This document shows, one piece after another, positions 35,584 to 47,500 of a stretch of DNA of 64,000 nt. Numbering within the stretch: the stretch's first letter is position 1; the number at the start of each line of letters is the position of its first letter. The translations under genes were made by a program, and so were the position numbers. The stretch comes from Oscarella lobularis (taxonomy: Eukaryota; Porifera; Homoscleromorpha; Homosclerophorida; Oscarellidae), in contig NC_089194.1 of NCBI RefSeq assembly GCF_947507565.1, positions 682,001 to 746,000 of the forward strand, given 5' to 3'. The notes under the pieces are model-generated. The model saw only the letters and a list, made by a program, of their open reading frames with translations, was not told where the DNA came from and searched no databases.

Positions 35584-38500
35584 AAGCAATACAATCGCGA
35601 TAGCCGAGGCATTGCACCCAACGGCCGGCCGGCGAGCACGCATGCTGCGAGTCTTTCTCTTTTTTCGCCGTGGCCTCACTCTTTTCTTCATACCAATCCC
35701 TCTTCTGAGTGCGTGGGATTTTTTTCTCGTTAGCACGTTCATGCGTGGTACGAGACTCGCGCAAAGGAGCGTTTTGCTTGCCAGTTCAGATATCGAACTG
35801 TGCGATGCTTTGAAGTTTTTAGTTACTAGCCCCTCCTTGCGCTAGATCACCGCCGGTTGTGTAAACACCGTCTTGGTTTCAGCATAGAATCTATGGTTTC
35901 AGCTTAGATATGGTTTATCGTTGCATGGCATATATTTTTGCCGAGCGCGCCGCGAGGAATTAGACTCAGGCTCTCCCGTAGTGAAGCGCGCTGTCCAGTA
36001 GTGGACGCGCTAAAGCGCGCTTCACTACGGAGAGCCTGGCTTGCGAGTCTACGCGAGGCTTGTAATCGCGTACAGAGAAAAATCGAATACCCTGTCTGTC
36101 TGCATGTGTTTGTCTGTCTGTCTGTCACGCTTTCCAGTCATCGAAAGCGGGCTTTTTTCGACCCGTTAGCCGTCCGGATCGTTGCGGCGTACCGAAAGAA
36201 CCGTTCTGGGCTTTTCGGTGTAGCCGCTTTCAGCCCGATTTCGCGTGTTTGGCGGTTTTTCCTGGTACTAGCGTGCGTTTCGCGCGTAATTCGATTACGA
36301 CAAAGTGGCATGCTGTGCGCTACTTTGTTGCACCAGAGATGCACCGGTTGCACGCCGCTGCATACGTGTATGCGGCCGCTCTATAGCTCAGCTACAAGTA
36401 GCTTGTTGTAGCTTGTCGCCGAGCGCATGCGCGTAAGGCATTAAGCTGCCCATAGATTAGCCTTGACCTCAATTGACCAATCAGAGAACGAGCACCCGAT
36501 TCTGGTGCCCTATCAGCGGCGATCACAAAAATCGAATTACGCCTGTCCGGGTTTCACACCCGCCCGTATTGCTACTATGGATTTTGACCAATGGACGTTC
36601 GAACGTTCGAACGTTCGAACACACGTTTGAACGTTCGAATACACGTTTGAACGTTCGAACGCCTGGTTCGAACGTTTGAAAGGATGGTTCGATCGAAAGT
36701 TCGAACGCTTAGACATTTGGTGCTTAGATAAGAATCCCCTCACACTGTACAGAAGTTGAGCTTCGCGACCATGTGAAGGAAGACGTGGTGAGAGGCGGGC
36801 GCAACGTAATCAAATTTGAGATCAAAGGAACAGACCTTCTCTCGCGCCCGGCACGCCCACCCTAAAGCACGCGAGAGAAGGTCTGGGACTCCGAGGCTAC
36901 CCATAGATTTACATCTATGATCTGCCCAAGTTCTGACTACATTGTAAGACATGTGCTATACCCGGAAGCGACGTCACTACAGCAGGTCAAAATCAAAATA
37001 CTTTCAAAATTGTTCACGTGTCACGCTTCCGGTCCATTGTAGACTGTGTACACCTGTGTAAAGTGTGTTCAGCTGTCTACACCGAGTACAGAGAAAGCCC
37101 AGAAAGCGTCTGCGCCTATATACCAAAATTTGATTGGGCAAAAGTACAGGTTACAGTGTATAATCCAAGCATAAGTCAGCGGTATATTTTAAAACCGTAC
37201 GCCGCCATAAACCACGCGTGTGCGCGAGGCATTGCCCTTTTTGTATTACTAGTTGTTCATCGTGCATTGTGTCATTAGGTAGGTCGTTTAGAGCACTAAG
37301 GGCATAAGTCATTGCGCGAGGCAGAGCCCTGCACTATAACTACAGCCAGAGTGCTCTGAATAAGAATAACATCATATTGCGCGATCGTCATTCTTAATTG
37401 TCACGGCAGTGACTCTTGACCAATCGTCGGTCATTGACCACTTCCAGGTTAAACCTTTTCAGAATAAATAACCTTTAGAAACAGTGCGATTAATCATTGC
37501 ATAAATTAAGTAGCGCATCGACTCGCGTGCCATGTGATAAGAGAGAAGAGGGGGAGGATTTTTGGTGCATGCGCAGATGTTGACACTAAACTAGCGAGGC
37601 CCTCTTACCAATGCATGATAATTGAACTGAAGGCACCCACATATACATGTTATGTATATATATGTATGTATGTTATGTATATATATTTATGTATATATAT
37701 GTATATATATATACTGTTTATATTATATATATATATAAAAAATATATATATATGCATGTCATGTATATACGCTCAGCAAGCCACCGATAAGTTTTACCAA
37801 ATTCCAAGATCGGCATCAGCCGCCTCTCTCAGTCGATATATGTATATGTTTGTATATACATACTTGTATAACAGAATGCATGGTGGTCGCAATATTTGCA
37901 GCAAAAGACCCTTCTCCCCCCTTACCGAGTAGCCAGCCCTTTTCTTGTTCCGTGTGGACTCTTCACGTAGAAGATAGCAAGTGTAATTGTTACACGACAT
38001 CGCTCCGTTCTCATTTTTCTCGGGTCGAGCGCCGAAATTGGTAGGGCGTCTTCGGAGAATGATGCGAAGGAGCCACGTTCGATACGTAGTCCTTCTCTTC
38101 TGTCTTGTTTTACGTCACCTAAATTCTAAGAACTGTTACACTTAGACCAGGAGCAGTCTTCTGGCGCAGACTGCGAAGCTTCTCATTTGGATTCAGCTCT
38201 TTCTCACGATCCTGTAACTCACGACGCTGAGGCCGATTCTCAAAAAAAGGAAAGTGTGTCTCTTCAACGTAAAGACTTCTCTTTTCCTGTGAACTTACGC
38301 TTTTAATACTACTGTATGTTGCAGAGGATGAGTCAGAGGTAGCAGAAGTTCAGAACGAGCCAAACAGAAACTCACCCCTTCAGAGGGCGTCAGCACGAAA
38401 GGACTTGCAGGGCGTCGAATCAGAAGTTGCAACGGATAATCAGTCGTCTGCGATTCAAGGAGCTTCAGATAGCAGTTGTATTATCCATCCAAAGGTTTTT

Positions 38501-41500
38501 ATGATATAACATATTTCTTTACTTGTAGATGAAGAAGGAAATGCGGAGTTTCGAAAGTGGCTTGAAAATCTGGGGCTTGGCCAATACTTTCAGAAATTTT
38601 TTGACGAAGGATATGATGATTTGGAATACGTCGAAAATATTGAAGAGGACGACTTTGATAGAATGGGAGTTCTGCGAGGTCACAGGCGCAAAATCCTGGG
38701 ACGGCTGCGCAGTCAGATCCCACGCTCTCCGCAGCAAGGTTTTGAGCAACAATCATTCTTTATCTGTTCTTTATGAAAACCTTTTAAGGTAATGGAGACG
38801 ATGCTGTAAGAAAGTGGCTAGAAAAAGAGAAATTTGGGAGATATTGCAAAGCTTTTCTTAAAGAAGGGTTTGATGATATGGAATCGTTCTCTCAAGTTCA
38901 AGAGAGTGATTTAAAATTTATGAATGTGAAGACTGGGCATATGAGAGCAATTTTGATAAGGTTGAATCCGAATCCAGCGCCTAAAGGTTCACAGCAAAAG
39001 TTCTGCCCAAAATATTAAAAATGATGTACTGTACTAGTAGAGGTCCACAGCTTGCCTGCTTATGGTCTTCATGCTCAGAATACTTACCAACAGAAAACGT
39101 CAGTTGGCAATGTCAATGGTGCGTAGCATTCCGTAACTGCGGTCTTTTAGGAAAGAGGAACTTTCATTCAACAAAGGAGACCTTGTTGTAGTTTTGGAAG
39201 AATTTCCTAATGGGAGGTGCCGAGGCTCTGTTAACGGAAAGGAAGGCTACTTCCCAAAAACTGCGCTACAGCGCGCATCGGTTGCAGGTGCTTTTCGTTT
39301 GCCTCAAAATACAGTATTTCGTATTGCGTTGTTTAGGTGACGACGATTGTTCCCACGATAATGCGCGTGACAAAGATAAATCGCTAGCATTAAGTGAACC
39401 AAAAACTATGGAAGAGCACAAAGTGTCCGGCACGTCTCTAGATGATCCGCGTCAAGTTATTGGTGAAGCAAAGGCAGATCACACAGCGCCTGGTACCAAA
39501 GCTGCTCAGCTTTTGGCATTGCAATCTAGTGAAAATAAAACGAACAAACTTGAAACTAATTCAGCGAAAACAGAAGAGCAGGTTCAGGTTCCTGTGAGCG
39601 GTCAGATGTCAGGCGTCGCTGAGTCAGCTTCGCCTCAAGACAATCAGAAGGTTGGTTTTAGTTCTGAGGAGAAAAAGGACGTGGCAGGCGGTATTCAAGC
39701 ACAAGAGGCAGAAGAGGCATCACGACAGAGGGAGAATTTCAAGAAGGATTCTGACGAACACGAAACCGCGCAAACAATATCTCCTTCTCGAGAGGTCCAT
39801 TCGACAAGCAGCGCAGAGACCGTTCATTCCCGTGCAACGCAACCGACCATCAATGCACAAGCCGGCACAGAGGGTGTAAAGCCGCATAACGACTCTCCTA
39901 CTCCAAGCTCTACTGCGGCTGTAAGTGACGAAGCCAAGTCTTCTGCTTTGCGCAGTGGCTCTTCTTTTGGGAATACTAATAAAGGCGCGGATGTCGCAAT
40001 CTATGAACCCTCGATAACTAACCAGGAGAGTCGTCATTCTGACGCAGAAAAACAGCAAGACAAAGAAATTTATTACGATTGTCAATCTGATACTGCAGCA
40101 GATCGCCATGCAGCAAAAGCACGGAACAATGGCAGCGTTGCCAATCCAGCTGTGTCACAAGTGACAGACGCTCGATCTGGTGCAGACCGTACACAGACGT
40201 TAACCAGTGCTCCTTTAGATAATGGAAACACCAGGTATTTTGCAATTCTTGCGTTCTATACTTTGTTTGGTTACCGTGACAGCATAGGGTCTTAGAAGCG
40301 AGGGAAAGAGCTAATACTAGAAGAGGGGTTAAAGTTATTTTCCATGCCTTACTTCATCCTGAGTGGGAATTCGATACTACAAACGTTCATCATAAAGTGT
40401 GTATTCGATTTGGTGCAAGAGTGTACGTAGACTGGAATTGGAATGTTGTTGACATGCAATTTGTTGGCGAAGAGTAAGTAAAGCGCAACGTCATTTTGAT
40501 ACTAATATTTCAGTGAGGATTTTGCACACACACGAATGAATTATTTTTTTCGTTGTCTCTCGAATGTTTAACGCTAAATTAAGCTAGCTTTATCCCAATG
40601 TGCCAGAATCCAGGCATTTTTTTTCATATGCACAATCTCAACATCTATTTTTGTCTTTAGTTCTTGCCCTTCACATTTTAATATTGCTTTTTGTAGGAAC
40701 ACAGATGGCGGTAAATTATTGAAGTTGAGTGGCATGTTTTACATCGAGAAGGAGTTACAAGCGGTCCGTGTTCCGTACAAGTATTTAGTTTACAGAAACG
40801 GCTCACCAGAATGGGAGTTTTTGTTTCGCGGTTCTCAAGGAGTGATCAACCGTGTTCTTAATCTTCCCGAGTTTTTACGAACCGCAGAAGAAGGTACGTG
40901 GAAGATTGTGCAAGGACTCGTTCATAAGATATTGTGTTAATTGTAGGTCTTTTTCATAAATTCGATGACGTAGTTCGGAAAGAACCCGGCATATTCCAAA
41001 AAGGCTGGGCTTATTTTGCTGGATCTACAGCTCGCAGTGATAGCCAAGAGTTGGCTATTCGCGCAACGGTGCCAAGGTGGAAAGGTTTTTTTCCAAAGAG
41101 TTCTGGCGAAAATTTTAACATGCCTGCCGTGGAAGCTGTGGAGCAATTTCAAAACGTTGTATCTTCTCTTTCAAACCTTCCCTACGAACAGAGGCGCGGC
41201 TTAACAGAGTTTTGCGTGCTTCCTCCACTCCGCTTAAAACGGGTATTGCGCTCTGTGTTTTTAAACAAGAATGCTGAAATAACGTTGCATTTAGATCATA
41301 GCAGATATTTTGACTCCTAAATTAGTAGAGCTTGGAAGAAGGGATTTTATCATGTCTGAAGAAGAGGCTGAAGATGCCCTTTTGTCAGCTTTGAGCATTT
41401 CTCTTCTTATCAATCACTACGATTTGGAAGTCAAACAGGACCAGCTTTTGTACGGCGATTATCATGCATTGCTTCGGAACTTCAAGTTAATGTATGACGG

Positions 41501-44500
41501 CCATCAATGCAGATCATACGATTCACTTCTGGCCAATTTTCAGGATCGAGCGTAAGGAAATTTTATTGTAGCATCATGTGTTATTACTAATTTTAGATCT
41601 CTGTTTGCGGCTGTGTACAAAATTTTTCGCGTCGTCTGCTCACCAAGGCAGCCTCCCCCTCCTCCTGTGTGGATAGTCGCTATTCCCTTAATTCACTTTC
41701 TTCGCGAAACGTCATTGCCATTTGAGTTTCCAACTTCTCTCCGCCCTAAAATGCCAGAGTGGTGGAGTCACAGCGGAATAGAAAAAGAATTGGAGCACTT
41801 ACGAAAACATTATAAAGCCAAGTATGATTTTTTATTATGGAACGTACTTTTAAATTTCATAGCATACTTCAGGAGTCTTCTGCCTTTTAAAAAGGATATT
41901 GTCGCCATGAAAGCTCTTGACCCTGTTGTGGCAAGACCTGCCTTGTTTGTTGTCAAGTTCAGTGAATTGAAGGAGTTTGAAGATTTACTTCATCCTTGTG
42001 ATTTTATCCTTGCTGTGGTTAAAAGATGGGATAGTGCTCCACCAGAAAAGAACGAGCTGGTACTGTGCATTTTTATTTTTCCGTTTTTCTCTTGATCATA
42101 TTTTTTCCTTCTAAGGTGTCGGTTGTTAACAAGGAGTTAGTTAGCTCTTTAGCTGCCAAGGTGGCGTTGACAAGCTTGTAAGAGACGAAGCTAACACTCG
42201 GTGATTCGTTCGGAATATGTTGTACTTTCATTATAGGGATACGAATCCAGCGAGCACAACTCAGGCGATAGTGCGGAGTGGAATTTACGGCAGCAGTCAG
42301 CTTCTCTTAAAAATTTGCTCAAAATTCAAAGAAAGAAAGTCTACGGAACTAATCCGTAGCTTGATTGATTTGGTTTTCTCATACGTTTCTCTTTTAAACG
42401 AAGTACCTGAGTCATATTCCGACCAAGCGACAGCGTCCAGGTTCTATGTGACATCAGTCGACGACGTGCTAAAAAGGACGGCCTTGGATGTTTTCCGCTG
42501 GTTGCGGGATTCGTCACCGCGCTCCCAAAGTGCTGATGCTCTACGTCAAGATGTCGAGGTTGCGTCTCTTATCTTTTTTTTTAAAATGGCGTTCACGTTC
42601 TCGTAGGTCTGGGATGGTCTGTTTGACACCGGTTTCCTAAATGGCGATCTTCAAGCCCGCTGGAATAATTTACTCGAAAAGGAGTTCTCGGATGAATTGG
42701 GAAAAGTAATGCACCTTTTAATTTTTTGTGGTGATTGCATTCAACTTTGTTTAGAGCAATGGAGAACGAATTCTCAAGACATACAGTCTAATGGGAGATT
42801 CGAAATTTCACCCTATCATTGATCGATGTTTTATGAAGATGTCAGAATCAGCTTTGGAGAAGCTCATTTCGGTGAGATTGCCTATTTTTGACGCCTCTGT
42901 ATCATGTCTGTAAATAGAGTAAAGAAAATCAAGACGCAGCATTTGTTGCTTTGATGACAGCTGCGAAAAGTCGCACTCGAAAACCCGGTCACCATCGCAG
43001 ACTCTTGGAAATTTTACTAACAAAAAATGCGCCAGACGATGCGGCCAGTAAAAGTGAATGGCGAAAGGGTCTTTTGACGTGGCCACTGTGGCACAAATTC
43101 CTACGCTTTTCAGGTTTGCCTCACTTTCCTTTGGCTGCCTTAATTTTATCTTGATAATTCGTTTTTTTTCTTTAGGAGAGCTCTTTTCCGGCAAAGAGTC
43201 AGGAGGAAACGTTGGTCGGATACTTGCCCGCGCAGAACAAGTACTGGTAGAGTTTGTTGAGGAATTAGCTTCCGCTTCTGTTACGGTGTGTGATTATAAG
43301 TTGGCGGAAAATGGCATGGAAAGGCTGTTGGGTATGTGCTCCGTCGTGGACGGCAGAAGAAACAATAGCGAACTTAAGCAAGTAGCCATTTCCGCTCTTA
43401 CCCAACGCCGCCTCGAATATAAAGCTTTCGATGAAGAACGATCATCGGTTTTGAGTTTTGCTAATTCATGCAGACTTCTGGGAAATGGTATGATATGTAC
43501 CTCTATAAAAAGCCTCTTATCTAATCCACGTCTCTTTAGTCGATCTTGATGATCTCTCTGCTAGTGCTATTATGGATGTCTCCGACAATGCGATGAGAAG
43601 CCTGGCAGTGACAGATGGCGCTAGCATTCGTGTCACGTTTTTCTCTTTGCCAAACGATGTTCGAGAGTATTTAATTCCGCTGGATAAAGTTCAAAACAGT
43701 GACGTTTTCCGAAAGCTGTGGACGGAAAGAGGAGAAGAAGCAAAAATTGAGCGAGAGCGCAACGGTCAGCCAGTGACGCAACCTTTTAGTTTGGAAGAAC
43801 TTGTTGAAAAAATAATTCGACCTGTCTTTGAGATCTGGGAGAGAGTGTGCAGATCTCTGCATGAAGCAAGTATCACTTTGAAGGACGTTGGGAAGCTGTT
43901 TTCGAATATACTCGGAAAGGAAGAGGATTTATGCCACGAACTGATGGTAATGGACCCTGCGCCGACTTTGTCTAAAACATGGGTTCCCGAGAGAGTAAAG
44001 CAGATACTGCAGTTGGCAAGACTTAACAAATCGTCTAGTGCAGCTACTGCCGTTCTTCATGTGTGTGACGTGCTCAAGATTGAAAGGTTTCCAGCTGTGG
44101 AGAAAATGCAAGAGCAGGTACATCAAATTTTGATTTATGTTGCATTTGCCTAACTCGTTTAAATGTGACCGGCAGAATTCCGCGGAGTTCTTAAATCAAC
44201 CCTTGTCAGTAATGACAGACGACCTTGTGCTGGCCAGTCGCTTTCTTACTGACATGAAAGAAGAGGAAATCGCTTGTTTAGAACAATTCGCAAAATGCGA
44301 TCATCTTGTCGCTTGGGTTAGAGAAGAATTAGAAGGTTAGTGGGCAGCTGTAGCCGAGCACGTTTTACTGCCTACCCTCCGAACGGGGTGGCAAATGTGA
44401 CCGGCTTTAGACCGAAGTCTTCGTGATTATCAAATTCTTTTTTACGTAGAATGGAAAGAGCTTGAAACCTTTGTTGAACTGGCGGGAACAAGGTCGAGTG

Positions 44501-47500
44501 CCGAAGGAGACTACGAGGCAATCAAAGTAGCTCATCTTAGAGCAGCTTGCTCTGGCTTTTCGTCTCTTCTGTTTGATATAAGGGCTGACATTCTTTTGGA
44601 CCAATTTCAAGTAGCCTGTAAGGCTGTGTTTAACAAGCTGGAGAGAGATAAAGATATTCCCAAAAAGTGGAGTGACACGGCGAAAGACCTTCGTGACTTT
44701 AAAATAATGAAGGAATCTCTTGGTTCTGTAGAAATTTCTTCTTTTTCCGAAGTGGAAGTGATCAATTCTATGGGTCAATACGTCTTAGGATGCCGTTCAA
44801 AAGAAACTCCACAGAGTGTTTCGGATTGCATAAGCCTTCTCATTAGAGAAACCGAACCCGCAGTTAGTTTGAAGAAATACTATCTAAGTGATCTTCAGGA
44901 TCTTCAGAGCAAACTGATACTTATATCAGGGTATAAAGACGAACGGCGAAATGAAGTGAATGTTTTTGTCGACACTCTAGAGCATGTGACTCGTTTGGCT
45001 TTCAATTTCGTAGCGCTGTGCAGAGCGGGGCACGTGAAGTATCTCAACTGGAAAAAATCGTTTGATTGCGTGTCGCCACTGAATCGCCCGAACGACCCAG
45101 GCGACGAAAACAACGTTCAGTTGAAGCAGGTTGAAGAGCTTTGTCAGGAAATGCGTCACGTCGCCTTGGAAATGGAAACTGACTTGAAGAAATGGAAAGA
45201 GGACTTAGCAAACACTCGAATGACGTACTACTATTTGAACTACTTCACAATGGCTCAGCTTCTAATTCTTGGACGAGAATTAGGTCACCTTGCTCATGAT
45301 GGGAGTTACGGTTTGCCTAACAAGGTTTATGGCCTCCTCGAGTGCATTAAACCAAACATCGCGTCAAACGACGTGACTTTATCCTTAGAAGAAGCCTGTG
45401 TCAGACAGGAGTCAGCACATGAGAACGATTCTACGTCAGGGTTTGAACAAATGTCGTTCGCGTTTGGATCGTCGTCATTTGTTGACGATCACACGTCTGA
45501 CTTTTCTTTTGAGATGCCAGACAGTTCTTTTTCAACTATGGACATAAACTCTTCTGTATTTGATGCGGAACCGTCTTTACCGGAACACGAGTTAGCAGCA
45601 GATGTTGCAACTTTTAATCCTGAAAACGATGAATATTTGTCGCTTGAGACCCTTGGAGAGTTTCTAGAGATTTTGGCTAGGTCAGCACCTCGTTTGCCCT
45701 CAAGGTCGTTCCAGGGCGACTTTCTTAGACTTGGTGCTCCGAATCTTTTCATTGTCCCAGAAGTTGAGCTGATACAAACAGTTATGAGCTTGTACATGGA
45801 AGACGATGATAGTCCTCTCCCGTCTGCTGAAGAAGTCCTTCTCTGCTCCTCAACGACGACTGTTGAAGATATCTGTCTTTTCTGGAGACGAGCCATTAAG
45901 GATCCAAGTCAGAGTCGCCTATTCTGTCTTGCCGGAGCAGATCGATTGACGTATGAAGTTAGCCGGGATGCAGTAGAAGAACTCTACCAACTTGGTCAAG
46001 GCTTGTACGGTCAGCGAGGGGAGCAGTACCGCCTTGTGGTTGTATGCTGCTCTGAAAACGAAGATCGATCGTACATTGTCTCCGCCCTAGAACAGTACAA
46101 GCAGCACGCGTTGCCCTGTCCAACGCCCGGGAAAGTACAGGCATATCTCAAAAGAAAGTTTCGCGATGGTCCTGCTAGACAGAAGTTGCGAACGGCTACA
46201 AATGTGGATTGGACTCCAGCAGCGTCCGTCCTTGATCACGAAAAATGCTGTGTTCGCGTAGTGTTTTCAACAAGAGCCGGTGTGGGGAAAACTCTCTTTA
46301 TTGATCAAATGGCATCAAAATTGTATGACATATCAAACAACAAACAGGCTCGTAGGCTTCAATACGGCCGGAAGGATCCTTTAACTAGAGTAACAGTACC
46401 TCTGCATGATTTAGTGGTAGATACCGATGTCATGTTGGAGACTTTGGATCCGGCTTTTCCGTCTCCTAAGCAAGCGCTCTCAAGACTAATTCACATTGAC
46501 ATATCGCCTTCAGTTAGGCAGAAGGGACTCGAAAATCTTCTGTTTAATTTGCTTGTTCTTGGGCAAATTATGGATTCGAAAGGAAACGTTTGGCGTCGAA
46601 GGTTGACGGATATGTACGTGCTGGAGTGCACGTGGTCCCAGGAACAGGCAGCCCTAGTAGAAGAATCTTCTACGACGTCTGCCAAAGAGACCAATAGGCA
46701 CGTTCCGTTTGTGTGTTTCCTTCCCTATGTCTCTCGTGGATCACCGGAAGCAGCCTTAGACATTCTTAAGAAAGAGAAAAATCCTCGTATTGAAGATCCC
46801 TCTCTAGATGTACGCGAATTCGGAAATTCAAATTTTCAGCGCACCTTTCAGTATCTGACGCGATATCTCAGCGGTCAAAGCTTAGAAAAATTCAAATTTG
46901 TTGTAGGATCGATGGAAGGAACGCCACCAGTTTGTCTTGAGACGTTGCTAAGAAGCTGTGGAGTGCAAAATCCTTCCTGGGCAATTTTAAAACATTTTGT
47001 TAATTTTCTGAGCAATCAGCTTCTTGACTGTGAGAGTAGCGATTTTTGCAGTCAAGAAGCATCGGGAGAAGACCTGCCTGGATTCAAAAGTTTTGTGATG
47101 AAGTTAATGATTAGAATGTCAAAAGATTTCTCTACTCCATCGCTAAACATCGACCTCGGTACATCTCAGCATGCCGGAAGTCTTTCTCATTACTTGCTTC
47201 GTCGCAAATGGGAGCAAGATCCTCATCCTTATCTGTTTTTCAACGAAGATCGGCAATCCATGACGTTTGTCGGTTTGCGAATAACTAGAAGAGGGCAGCT
47301 GGTGCACATGCGCACCAGAGAAATACTTGATGAACAGATAATGACTCGTGAGCTCAGTGCCGCTCTTCACACGCAAGGGTTTAGACTTCAGCAAGACTAT
47401 GAGCAATGGTCAAAGGAAGAGAAAATTGCCGCTCTATGCAACGTAATGGGTTTGAACTTCTGCCCTGATCCTGACCCGACTTATGAACTGACTGTTGATA

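Larger units (their letters stand above)
35584..38149 (+). other. large repeat-filled intron of gene B
   Basis: About 2.5 kb, compared with ~50 bp for most introns here. It holds a palindrome (35967-36038), a TCTG-rich microsatellite (36092-36126), a non-autonomous Academ-like element (36458-36899) that contains TTCGAA repeats (36597-36705), and an AT-rich microsatellite (37643-37752). No conserved ORF is seen. If the exons before it belong to another transcript, this would be intergenic instead. Confidence 0.45.

Noticed and set aside
38490-38760. Minus-strand ORFs over the first SAM exon of gene B
   Set aside because: The plus strand encodes an excellent SAM domain with fitting splice sites; the minus frames match nothing.
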